Of a stretch of 64,000 nt of DNA, positions 17,782 through 25,913 are shown one piece after another. The DNA lies in contig CAVPXP010000005.1 of the NCBI GenBank assembly GCA_963709645.1, positions 62,001 through 126,000 on the forward strand, read 5' to 3'. Made by a program: the position numbers and the translations under genes. Position 1 is the first letter of the stretch. Each line of letters opens with the position of its first letter. This DNA is from DYRB01 sp963709645. GTDB lineage: Bacteria > Pseudomonadota > Gammaproteobacteria > Chromatiales > Chromatiaceae. Below the pieces are notes generated by a model. The model saw only the letters and a list, made by a program, of their open reading frames with translations, was not told the DNA's origin and ran no database searches.

Positions 17782-18726
17782 CTACGGGCGGACCTTGGCC
17801 TTCTCGCGAGCCGGCGCAAAATGCGGCTGGCTCAGGTAGGTGTGAATCTCCGAGCGGAGATGCGCCCGCATATCGTGTCCCGTGCGACGCTGGCGTTCCT
17901 GACGCAACGCCGCCAGATCGATCGGCCCCACCACGACTTTTTCGCCTGGACCAGGGTCCGCCTGGGCCAAAATGCGACCGTCGAAATCCAGAACCATGCT
18001 GCCGCCCGGCCAACTGAAGGGTGGGTAGTTGGACCGACTGGCACCCTGGTTGGCGGCGACAACATAGGTGGTGTTTTCGATGGCACGGGTGCGGTTGATC
18101 AGTGTCCACCAATCCATCGGGGGCGTAGCTCCCCAGGGATCCATGTAAGCTGAAACGCGGAGAATGATTTCCGCCCCGTTAAAAGCGATTTGCCTGATGG
18201 TTTCCGGGAACAGCCAGTCATAACAGACGGCCACCCCAAGCTTGCCAAGTTCAGTCTCGACGACTGGAAAAGGGTCGTGGGGATAATCTTCGATATCGTG
18301 GGGGCTGGTGTGCAGCTCCCAGGGAATCCAGGGATTGACCTTGCGATATTTCGAGAGAATGCCGGCGGGGCCAATCAATACGGTGGTGTTGAAGACCATG
18401 CCCGGGTAATCCGGGTCCGATTCCAGAAATGTGCCGGTCTGGATGTAGCAGCCCAGCTCTTTGCAGACTTGGGCATAGCGGTCAGTGTGCTCATTGGGGA
18501 TCGGGATCGCCAACCGGTCGAGTAGCTTCTCGACGCTGTCGTAGATGGGCGCGGCGTGCGCAAACTCCGGGAACACCAATAGCCGGACATCAAAGAACGG
18601 CTCGTAGCCAAGCACCGTCTCCCGGGCGAGATCGCACATGCGATGGGTTCGCTGCCCGATATCCCGGCGCGCGGTCGGGCAAGGAAAGTCGGTCTGGCAC
18701 GCGGCGGCGTAATAGCGTTCGATCAT
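17782..18726 (-). CDS. Carbon-nitrogen hydrolase (nitrilase/amidase superfamily)
   Basis: A 314-residue nitrilase-superfamily enzyme. The catalytic triad is visible as Glu in LLVFPEFAHA, Lys in LSKYRKVNPW and Cys in GVAVCYDWLFPE. A long helix after the Cys and NRTRAIENTTYVVAANQG complete the fold. Members hydrolyse amides, nitriles or carbamoyl groups in the cytoplasm; the substrate here is not evident. It lies 213 bases upstream of the ATP citrate lyase pair on the same strand with no overlap, so co-transcription is possible but not shown. The ATG at 18726 gives the expected N-terminus (YYAAACQTDF). Confidence 0.9.
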   Translation of the reverse strand: MIERYYAAACQTDFPCPTARRDIGQRTHRMCDLARETVLGYEPFFDVRLLVFPEFAHAAPIYDSVEKLLDRLAIPIPNEHTDRYAQVCKELGCYIQTGTFLESDPDYPGMVFNTTVLIGPAGILSKYRKVNPWIPWELHTSPHDIEDYPHDPFPVVETELGKLGVAVCYDWLFPETIRQIAFNGAEIILRVSAYMDPWGATPPMDWWTLINRTRAIENTTYVVAANQGASRSNYPPFSWPGGSMVLDFDGRILAQADPGPGEKVVVGPIDLAALRQERQRRTGHDMRAHLRSEIHTYLSQPHFAPAREKAKVRP

Positions 18727-18968
18727 ATGGGCAGGAGATCTAGCCGCCTGAGATGCTGGTCAGCCAGCATTCTTAGAGCCGGTCCGCCCGGTGTCAACGT
18801 CGGCGAGGGGCCACTCCCCCAAGGCCCCAACCCAGCACGGCGTAGCCTTCTTGCGTTGGGGGTGCGCTTGACCGCTCGGAGCCACGCAGGTGCTGCCGCG
18901 CTCCAACCGGGAACTCGGCTTGGGTTGCCTGGCTTGGAGCGGGAGGTGCTGCAGCCCGTCGACCCGGG

Positions 18969-19501
18969 TCAGCGGCCCGGGTCCGGACGCCACCCGCGCC
19001 CGGGCGGGAAGACCTCTGGCCCGAAGCTGTCGACGGCAAAGCCCCAAACACCGGCGCCCTGGTTGCGGGCGATCTTCTCCAAGGCAAGATACTCGAAGGG
19101 GGCGCTCGGCAGGGCCAGGGCCAGGCCGCGCTCGAGCAGGTAGGCGGCCAGATCCTCCCCCGGGTCGAAACTGGTGCGATCCACATAGCAGGTGGCATCG
19201 ATACTGCCGTCATCGTTCTCTCCGGTGGGGAAGCAGCGGATGAAGCCCTTGACCTTGAAGTCCAGGGCCAGCGCGGCGCGGGAATCGCAACGCACGGGCT
19301 GGATCCAGGCCCGGCAGTCCCGGTTAGTCGGGGGACATAGATCCCGGACAGACGCACGATGTCGCCCTTGATGAGCAGGCTGGCGTCGCTCTGGACGATG
19401 GCGTGACCGACAAGCTCGCGGGCCTGGACCGCGGCGGTCCAAAGGAGCAGGATCAAGAGCGCGCCGAAGGGCAGGCGGGGGACTGAGCGGAGCCTTGGCA
19501 T
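18969..19501 (-). pseudogene. Secreted thermonuclease-like (SNase-fold) protein, frameshifted
   Basis: The ATG at 19501 opens a signal peptide (LPFGALLILLLWTAAVQA) followed by the SNase-like beta barrel start (ELVGHAIVQSDASLLIKGDIVRLSGIYVP). A one-base loss in a run of C near 19325 moves the rest (PPTNRDCRAWIQPVRCDSRAAL, ATCYVDRTSFDPGEDLAAYL, EKIARNQGAGVWG) to another frame. Catalytic Arg/Glu residues of true micrococcal nuclease are not clearly kept; the family is often called thermonuclease-like. It starts 19 bases after mutM. The C-run position makes a sequencing slip quite possible. Confidence 0.75.
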
Positions 19502-19520
19502 GGCGGTTCTCCGGTTCGGT

Positions 19521-20336
19521 TCAGTGCTGGCAGCGGGGGCAGTAGAAGCTCGACCTCTGCCCGATCCGCTGTCGCCGGATGGGTGCGGCGCAAGCCGGGC
19601 AGGGCTCGCCGACACGCCCGTAGACCTGGAGCGACTGGGCAAAATAGCCTGGGCTGCCGTCCTCCTGGACGAAGTCGCGGAGGCTGGTCCCGCCCTGGTC
19701 GATGGCGGCAGCGAGCACGGAGCGGATGCGTCCGGCGAGTGACCGGTAGCGATCCAGGCCGATGCGCCCGCAGGCCCGGTTCGGGTGTATCCCGGCGAGG
19801 AACAGGGCTTCGTTGGCATAGATGTTCCCAACCCCGACCACGACCCCGGAATCCATGATGAAGGCCTTGACAGCGACGCGCCGCCGACGGGAGACCTGAA
19901 ATAGGTAGTCCCCGTCGAAACCGTCCTCAAGGGGTTCCGGGCCCAGATGCGCGAGCAGAGGGTGCGCCTCGGAGGGGCCCGTCAGCCACAGAAAGGCCCC
20001 GAAGCGGCGGGGGTCGCGCAGACGCAGGCAGGACCCTTCGGCGAGGATCAGATCAATGTGGTCGTGCGGCCCTGGCTGGATGGACGCGGGCAGGACGCGC
20101 AGGCTGCCGGACATCCCGAGGTGGATCAGCAGGGTGCCATGGTCCAGATCCAGCAACAGGTACTTGCCGCGCCGCCGCAAACCGGTGATTCGCTGCCCGG
20201 CAAGGGCCAGGCCCAAGTCCGGGGGCACCGGGTAGCGCAGGCGCGGGTCGCGCACATCGAGGCCGGCGATGCGCCGCCCCTCCAGGCGAGGACGCACGCC
20301 GCGCAGGGTGGTTTCGACCTCGGGGAGCTCGGGCAC
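19521..20336 (-). CDS. mutM: Formamidopyrimidine-DNA glycosylase (Fpg/MutM)
   Basis: A 271-residue base-excision repair enzyme that removes 8-oxoguanine and formamidopyrimidines and nicks the DNA by beta,delta-elimination. The catalytic N-terminal PELPEVETTLRG follows directly after a GTG start at 20336 (Pro2 is the Schiff-base nucleophile). Further marks are GVGNIYANEALF (helix-two-turns-helix) and the C-terminal zinc finger CPACAAPIRRQRIGQRSSFYCPRC. The open frame extends far upstream, but only the GTG exposes Pro2, so that start is secure. It is located 10 bases after the DUF4340 gene and before the nuclease-like gene. Confidence 0.97.
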   Translation of the reverse strand: MPELPEVETTLRGVRPRLEGRRIAGLDVRDPRLRYPVPPDLGLALAGQRITGLRRRGKYLLLDLDHGTLLIHLGMSGSLRVLPASIQPGPHDHIDLILAEGSCLRLRDPRRFGAFLWLTGPSEAHPLLAHLGPEPLEDGFDGDYLFQVSRRRRVAVKAFIMDSGVVVGVGNIYANEALFLAGIHPNRACGRIGLDRYRSLAGRIRSVLAAAIDQGGTSLRDFVQEDGSPGYFAQSLQVYGRVGEPCPACAAPIRRQRIGQRSSFYCPRCQH

Positions 20337-20346
20337 CGGCCTGAGC

Positions 20347-21615
20347 TCAGGGGCGGAGCTTGACCGCCGGGGGCGGGCCCGCGGCCTCTTCCGGGGAAAC
20401 GATGATCTCACCGTCGACGAGCCCCGCCTCGTCCCGCTGGATCTGGGCCTGACTGCGCACCGGCGGCCCCCCGAAAGAGGCCGAGACCGCGTCCTCGATC
20501 TGGCGCCGGCGGGCCTCCTGGGGGTCCAGATCCGGGTCCTGGCCGGATGAGGGCGAGCCATCCGGCGCCAAGCGCTCGACGCGCATCTCAACCGAGGTGT
20601 CGGCATCGACGATGGGCTCGTCCAATGCCTCGCCGCTGGACGGGGACAGCTCGGGCGTCGCACCCTCGGAGTCGGTCCCGGCCACTGCCGACATTTCCGC
20701 CGTTGGTGCCACCCCCGCCTCCTCATCCGCGGCATCCCCGGGCCCAAAGCCGACCCCCTCGACCACGCCCACCGCTTCCTCAGGCAAGGGCGCGTCTGCC
20801 TCGACCTGACCATCGGTCGGACCTGCGGCCCGGCCCGCCGGCGCGCCCGGGGCCTCCTGGTCCACCAGGGCCGGGGGCGGACTCGCCACCAGATAGGTCA
20901 GGCGCAGATCGGGCCTCGACCAGCGAAGCCCGTCGGGCGAGACCAGGAAACGCAGGGCGGCAGCATCGCCCTCGGGCTGGATACTCAGGATACGGCCGGT
21001 CAGGTCGCCGTCCAGGGGCTCGACTCGCTCGGCCTTGAGTGCCGCAATGGCCGTCAGGGTCGCGGGATCGAGGGACTCGCCGTCGACCTCCCCGGACGCC
21101 GGGATCAGACCATCGGGCAGGAGGCGCGCGTCCACATAGTCCGAGGCCGGGGCCGTGAGCAAATGGTAGTAGATGTCGTTGGTGAGATGGACCAGATCGC
21201 CAGAGCCCACATAGCGCAGCCCGTCGATAGGCTCCGTCCCGCCAAAGCGCAACGTTTGCCCGCCCAGGCTAACGCGCACCGGGTCGGGCTCCAGGCCAAG
21301 TCGATCGAGATCCACGCCCTCAGCGGGAAAGCTGCGCACGACAGTGGCGCGGACGACGTCGATCAGGCGCCCCACCCGCTCCGCGTCCGCCGCGATCCCA
21401 TAGGGTGCGGTCAGGCGCCAACCGCCATCCATCACGCGCTCCAGCTTGACGGTGTCGCGGCCAGGGCGGATCAACTCCACGCCCTCGATACGGGCCGGGT
21501 CCATCCCCGTCAGGCGAGTCGTCTCCCGGCCCTCGCGCAGGTCGCCCAGCATCGCCCAACCCAGGCCGGCGACGAGGATCAGAAGGAAAAGGTTGAGAGT
21601 CCAGCGTGCGCGCAT
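20347..21615 (-). CDS. DUF4340 domain-containing protein
   Basis: About 422 residues with an N-terminal membrane anchor (WTLNLFLLILVAGLGWAMLG) and a beta-rich DUF4340 region (EGVELIRPGRDTVKLERV, GGWRLTAPYGIAADAERVGRLIDVV, LTNDIYYHLLTAPASDYVD). The second half (roughly 250-400) is acidic, Pro/Ala/Glu-rich and probably disordered. The start MRARWTLN at 21615 is preferred over the ATG ten codons upstream because it places the anchor at the N-terminus. DUF4340 proteins normally accompany Gld-type ABC exporters; the matching ABC operon here is 35 kb away (56.1-59.3 kb). Its function is unknown. Confidence 0.82.
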   Translation of the reverse strand: MRARWTLNLFLLILVAGLGWAMLGDLREGRETTRLTGMDPARIEGVELIRPGRDTVKLERVMDGGWRLTAPYGIAADAERVGRLIDVVRATVVRSFPAEGVDLDRLGLEPDPVRVSLGGQTLRFGGTEPIDGLRYVGSGDLVHLTNDIYYHLLTAPASDYVDARLLPDGLIPASGEVDGESLDPATLTAIAALKAERVEPLDGDLTGRILSIQPEGDAAALRFLVSPDGLRWSRPDLRLTYLVASPPPALVDQEAPGAPAGRAAGPTDGQVEADAPLPEEAVGVVEGVGFGPGDAADEEAGVAPTAEMSAVAGTDSEGATPELSPSSGEALDEPIVDADTSVEMRVERLAPDGSPSSGQDPDLDPQEARRRQIEDAVSASFGGPPVRSQAQIQRDEAGLVDGEIIVSPEEAAGPPPAVKLRP

Positions 21616-21758
21616 GGGGAGAAATCCGGGACTGGCCAAGGGCAACCGGGCCAGCCGCGTTCACCTGACCCTGGCGCAGTGTAGCGGAATCTGGGTATCC
21701 CGTGCGCCGAGCCTGCGTGGGATGGCGGCGGGTATGGCGCAGGCGGCGCGCCCCAACC

Positions 21759-22516
21759 TCAACTCTCGGGAAGGGCCAGGGCGGCACCGTCCAGCGAACG
21801 GCGGGCAATCACCCCCCTAAGGCGCCGTTCCACCGCCGCGATGGTCCGATCCCAACCAAGCGCCTCTGCGACACCCCGAGCATCGGCACCCATGCGACGA
21901 ATCTGGTCGGGTTCCGGGACGGCTGCGGCGGCGGCCGCAAGGAAGGCATCCTGGTCGCCCTCCGGCACGGTCCAGCCATTCACACCAGGACGGATGTGCT
22001 TGTGCGCTGCGACATGATCGTCCGCAATAACCGCAAGCCCGCTGGCCATGGCGTCGGGGACCACGTTTCCGAAGGTTTCGGTCAGGCTCGGAAAGATGAA
22101 CAGGTAGGCGCTGGCGTAGTGCTCTGCCACATCGACGCCAACCTTGGCCCCCGTGTAGACCTACTCGGAATGGGTTCGGCGCAGGCGCGAAAGCCCGGGC
22201 CCGTCGCCGACCAAGGCCCCGCGCATGCCGGAGTTGGCCGCCCGGGCCTCAGCGAGGGTCGCACGGATCAGCTCAAGGTTCTTCTCCGGCGCGATCCGCC
22301 CGATATAGAGAAGGACGAGGTCCCGGGGACCGCATCCCCAGGCCGCGCGCAGATCCTCGCGACGCCGATCCGGGAGAATCGCTGCGTGTCGACCCTGCGC
22401 CCTTCCATGCCGAAGACCAACTCGTACATGGTGTTGGCTACCCCGTTGATCTCGCGCGGGTAGGTCTCGGTAATGACGGCCAAGTGCAGAGGACGCGCAC
22501 CCGCGGTGCTGGCCAT
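21759..22516 (-). pseudogene. Glycosyltransferase family 4-type, deleted and nonsense-disrupted
   Basis: The start is MASTAGARPLHLAVITETYP, then REINGVANTMYELV at 22516. The frame then jumps, with an internal deletion of roughly 130 codons, to REDLRAAWGCGPRDLVLLYI and GRIAPEKNLELI, and a TAG interrupts at VGDGPGLSRLRRTHSE-stop-VYTGAKVGV (about 22160). The C-terminal nucleotide-sugar site FIFPSLTETFGNVVPDAMASG is intact. GT-B enzymes like this glycosylate lipids or polysaccharides. The gene overlaps the end of the acyltransferase gene, so it was once the third gene of an ornithine-lipid operon. Confidence 0.85.
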
Positions 22517-22529
22517 AGGCCGGTCCGCG

Positions 22530-23357
22530 TCAGCGCGCATCGCCCGGCTGGACGATGATATGGCCTGGGGACGACGCACCCTCGCGATGCGGAGCACGGG
22601 GTCGGCCAGCGGACTCGGCGCAGTCCAGGACCAGTCGTGCGGCAATGGCCTGGCGGGCCTCGTCGGCAAGACCACGCCGGTCCAGGTCGGCCACAGGGAT
22701 CGGGGCGAGGAAGCTGACCCGCACCTCCATACCGGGGTGACGCAGCACGCGCCAAAGATGCGCCACCAGCGTTTCGTCGCCGAGAAAGGGGGCGATGGGG
22801 TCCGGCTCCGGCCCGCTGCCGTACCGCAGAGCGACGGGCTGCACCGGCAGACCGGTCTGCTGACAAATCGCAAACAACCGCGGGTGGAAGCGCTGCACCT
22901 CGCGGCCGTCGGTGGTCGTGCCCTCCGGGAAGACCACTACCGGCTGACCGGCCTGAATGCGGGCATCGATCCCACGCACGACCTCGCTCACCTGATGCGC
23001 GCCCCGAGTGATGAAGACAGTCCCGGCCAGCTCGGACATCCAGCCGATCAGGGGCCACTGGCGAACATCGGCCTTTGACAGGAACCGCATGTTGCCCTGC
23101 GAGCCGATGACTGGGATATCAAGCCAGGAGATGTGATTGGCAACCAACAGCGCGGTGCCGGCGGCTGTGCCGTCGACTCGCACACGCACCCCGAGGCAGC
23201 GCAGCAAGCGGCGGTACCACCAGGTAACCACGGCATCCAGCGAGGTAATCCGATACCCCAATCCCTGGCCGGCGGCAATGACGACGGCCACGGCAGCGCC
23301 GCTCAACAGGTGCTCGGCAATGCGAAGCCCCTTCCAAAGGGGCACCAATATCGGCAT
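22530..23357 (-). CDS. olsA: 1-acyl-glycerol/lyso-ornithine-lipid acyltransferase (PlsC family)
   Basis: A 275-residue membrane-associated acyltransferase with an N-terminal hydrophobic segment. The HX4D catalytic motif is NHISWLD (about residue 95), and the acceptor/phosphate motif FPEGTTTDG follows (about 164). It lies three bases downstream of the OlsB-type gene. In that pairing the enzyme usually O-acylates lyso-ornithine lipid to make ornithine lipid, a phosphorus-free membrane lipid; a general lysophosphatidic acid acyltransferase role is the alternative. The stop overlaps the broken glycosyltransferase start region. Confidence 0.85.
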   Translation of the reverse strand: MPILVPLWKGLRIAEHLLSGAAVAVVIAAGQGLGYRITSLDAVVTWWYRRLLRCLGVRVRVDGTAAGTALLVANHISWLDIPVIGSQGNMRFLSKADVRQWPLIGWMSELAGTVFITRGAHQVSEVVRGIDARIQAGQPVVVFPEGTTTDGREVQRFHPRLFAICQQTGLPVQPVALRYGSGPEPDPIAPFLGDETLVAHLWRVLRHPGMEVRVSFLAPIPVADLDRRGLADEARQAIAARLVLDCAESAGRPRAPHREGASSPGHIIVQPGDAR

Positions 23358-23360
23358 GGG

Positions 23361-24191
23361 TCAGGCGTCGATCACGCGTTCGAGGAAATGCCGGGAGTAT
23401 GTCGGGCTGAGGTTGTTGACATCCAGCAGCATCAGAACATCGGCCACTCCAAAATCGGAGTCGCGGCAAGGCTCCCCGCAGGCCTTGGCGCCGAGGCGAA
23501 TATAGGCCTTGAGCAGGGCGGGAAGCGGTGCGTCGAGGACGTCGTCTGGGGCCAGGGTCGTCCGCAGCGGTTGGCGTGGGGTCACCCGGACGGTCTCCTC
23601 CGACATGAGCAGGCGGCGAATGCGGTTCATCATCGCAGCCGCCTGCACATCGTTTTCGCCGAGGGGGATGCTGGCACAGCCGAAGAGGTAGTCGATCCCG
23701 TGAAGGCAGATGAATCCGGCCAGCCCGGACCAGAGGACGGCGATGGCCGAACCCTGACGATACTGAGGTGCAATGCAGGTCCGGCCCACCTCCAGCAGAC
23801 GGCCCCGGAGGCTCGGGATACCGCCGAGGTCGAACTCCTCCTCCGAGTAAAAACGTCCACAGCGCCGCGCCCCGTCGTCCGTGAGGAGGCGGGTGCAGCC
23901 GACCACTTGCCCAGTCCTTGCCTCCCGCACCAGCAGATGCTGGCAGTGGGCATCGAACTGGTCCACATCAAGGCCCGCGGCGCCCAGCTTCAGCCTAGCC
24001 CCAAGCTCCTCGCTGAAGACCCGGTAGCGCAGAGCCTGTGCCTCGCGCACCTCCGCCTCCTGCGAGGCGAGCTCGACAAAGAGGCGGTCCCCACGCTTGA
24101 TTGGCAAGGCGGCGGCAATGGCTCCCACGGGGCATCCTCGGCAGTCGGTACGGATTGGGGAGACGATACCGCCGGAGTGTTGCGACCTCAT
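23361..24191 (-). CDS. olsB: L-ornithine N-alpha-acyltransferase (OlsB family)
   Basis: A 276-residue GNAT-fold acyltransferase of the OlsB/hemolysin-like type: EAQALRYRVFSEELGARL, DVDQFDAHCQHLLVRE, then VVGCTRLLTDDGA and LLEVGRTCIAPQYRQGSAIAVLW are characteristic. It transfers a 3-hydroxyacyl chain from acyl-carrier protein to ornithine, the first step of ornithine-lipid synthesis. The downstream PlsC-family gene, three bases away, would complete the pathway. Ornithine lipids are often raised under phosphate limitation, but no Pho box was recognised upstream. Confidence 0.88.
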   Translation of the reverse strand: MRSQHSGGIVSPIRTDCRGCPVGAIAAALPIKRGDRLFVELASQEAEVREAQALRYRVFSEELGARLKLGAAGLDVDQFDAHCQHLLVREARTGQVVGCTRLLTDDGARRCGRFYSEEEFDLGGIPSLRGRLLEVGRTCIAPQYRQGSAIAVLWSGLAGFICLHGIDYLFGCASIPLGENDVQAAAMMNRIRRLLMSEETVRVTPRQPLRTTLAPDDVLDAPLPALLKAYIRLGAKACGEPCRDSDFGVADVLMLLDVNNLSPTYSRHFLERVIDA

Positions 24192-24404
24192 GTAAAGGGC
24201 GTGACGGAGCGATGAAAGCGTAAACGGCGGCCAGCATCCTCAGCCGTCGACTCGGTGCCTTGTGCCTGTCCGACGATCCAGGCCCCGACTGCCGCGCTTG
24301 GCGGTTCGGGGCGGCGGGGCCGCTGCTTGGGCCGACAATTGGGAGCCGGCTCTTGACGGCTGTAGGCCGGCCCGAGGCCACAAGCCCCAGCCCAGCGTCG
24401 CCTG

Positions 24405-25094
24405 TCAGCGTAGGGAGATCACCGGCCACCCCCGATCCTGCGCATAGGCAAGCAGTTGGGGATCCGGGTCCACGGCGATCGGATAATCAACTCGATCCAG
24501 CAGCGGGATGTCATTGTGGGAGTCGCTGTAGAAGGTGCTACCTGTGAGGCTGTAGCCAGTCTGAGCAAGCCAGGCGTCCAGTCGGCGAACCTTGCCCTCG
24601 CGAAAGGCCGGGGTCCCGGCGACATCCCCCGTATAGCGCCCATCAACCTGCTCCGGCTCGGTGGCGATCAAGTGCGAAATGCCGAACCGTTCCGCGATGG
24701 GGGCCGTGACGAAGGCGTTGGTGGCCGTGATCACGAGCAACACATCCCCGGCCACACGGTGACGGTGCACCAGGTCGCGTGCCGGGGCAAGGATCACAGG
24801 GTCGATTTTTTCGCGCAGGAAGTCCTCCCGCCAGGCGTGGAGGACCGGAATCGGATGCACAGCGAGAGGCCTTAGGGCAAAGCGCAGGAAGGCCCCCATG
24901 TCGAGCCGCCCGGCGTGATAGTCGCGGTAGAAGCGCTCGTTCTCTTGCTCATAGTGCTCCCGGTCCACGATGCCCTTCTCTACCAGGAATTGGCCCCAGA
25001 GGTAGTCAGAATCCCCCGCGAGTAAAGTGTTGTCGAGGTCGAATATGGCGAGTGGCAAAGAGGTACTCCTGCGTGCGCCGGGCGGTGCGGACAA
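24405..25094 (-). CDS. HAD-IB family phosphatase (SerB/histidinol-phosphatase-like)
   Basis: A 229-residue haloacid-dehalogenase hydrolase. Motif I is LAIFDLDNTLLAGDSD (nucleophile Asp and general acid Asp), motif II is LLVITATNAFV, and motif IV is FYSDSHNDIPLLD. The helical cap between motifs I and II is typical of subfamily IB (TIGR01490-like), which includes phosphoserine and histidinol-phosphate phosphatases. The substrate is not decided by sequence. It is divergently transcribed from rppH with about 120 bases between; the first ten residues up to LPLAIF may be an over-extension. Confidence 0.88.
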   Translation of the reverse strand: MSAPPGARRSTSLPLAIFDLDNTLLAGDSDYLWGQFLVEKGIVDREHYEQENERFYRDYHAGRLDMGAFLRFALRPLAVHPIPVLHAWREDFLREKIDPVILAPARDLVHRHRVAGDVLLVITATNAFVTAPIAERFGISHLIATEPEQVDGRYTGDVAGTPAFREGKVRRLDAWLAQTGYSLTGSTFYSDSHNDIPLLDRVDYPIAVDPDPQLLAYAQDRGWPVISLR

Positions 25095-25213
25095 GGGCCG
25101 CGACCATACCGGGAAATTCGTGCATCGGCAAAAGCTTATTGATTCTTTGGGTTGCCCGGCGGGGTGGGCCTGTGGAAGAATGCAAACATACTCTATCCTG
25201 TGGATGGCTCCCC

Positions 25214-25756
25214 TTGATCGACCCGGACGGCTTCCGGCCCAATGTCGGCATCATCCTTTGCAACGGGGAGCGCAGGCTCTTCTGGGGCAGGCGTGTCGGC
25301 CAGAATGCCTGGCAATTTCCTCAGGGCGGCATCCACCCAGACGAAACGCCGGAGCAAGCCATGTTCCGGGAGCTCGAGGAAGAGGTGGGGCTGCGCCCGG
25401 ATCAGGTCGCGTTGCTCGGCTGCACCGGCCGCTGGCTGCGTTATCGTCTGCCCAAGCGTTACATTCGCCGGCACTGCGGCCCTGTGTGCATCGGCCAGAA
25501 GCAAATCTGGTTCATGCTACGGGTCAATTGCGAAGAGAATGCCTTTTGCCTCGATGGCTCCGACAAGCCCGAATTTGACCAATGGCGCTGGGTGAAGTAC
25601 TGGCAGCCCCTGCGCGAGGTGGTCTACTTCAAGCGCCGAGTCTACCTGCATGCCCTCCAAGAGTTAGCGCCCCTGTTATACCCGGACGGCCTGCCCACGG
25701 CCCAGCCGCGCCGAAAGCCGGAAGCCACCGTACAGCCGGCCCACGGACCAGGCTGA
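25214..25756 (+). CDS. rppH: RNA pyrophosphohydrolase (Nudix), RppH
   Basis: A 180-residue Nudix hydrolase that removes pyrophosphate from the 5' end of primary transcripts and starts RNase E-dependent decay. The Nudix box GGIHPDETPEQAMFRELEEEVGL is split here as GGIHPDETPEQAMF and RELEEEVGL. RppH-specific features are IDPDGFRPNVGIILCN, WQFPQGG, WLRYRLPKR, PVCIGQKQIWFML and the C-terminal EFDQWRWVKYW. Alignment with the E. coli protein places the start at the TTG of TTG-ATC-GAC (25214). A GTG 15 codons upstream is the alternative. It precedes ptsP on the same strand, the arrangement found in E. coli and many gammaproteobacteria. Confidence 0.93.
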   Translation: MIDPDGFRPNVGIILCNGERRLFWGRRVGQNAWQFPQGGIHPDETPEQAMFRELEEEVGLRPDQVALLGCTGRWLRYRLPKRYIRRHCGPVCIGQKQIWFMLRVNCEENAFCLDGSDKPEFDQWRWVKYWQPLREVVYFKRRVYLHALQELAPLLYPDGLPTAQPRRKPEATVQPAHGPG

Positions 25757-25913
25757 CGTCCGGGCTGAATCCGCCACCTGGGCCCGCACTCCCGATCCGC
25801 CGCCGTCTGGCAATCGTGGCCCCTCAGCGCCAAATCACCAACATCCCTTGCTGCGGTCGCGCCTGCGCGGCCGCCGCGGCATCCCAAACCCACCCGAACC
25901 CCTGATCCGAGCC

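Noticed and set aside
18794..19930. A 378-codon minus-strand frame over the nuclease-like gene and mutM
   Set aside because: Only the piece around MPRLRSVPRLPFG is real (signal peptide and N-terminus of the nuclease-like gene). The remainder is a shadow of mutM and of the second frame.
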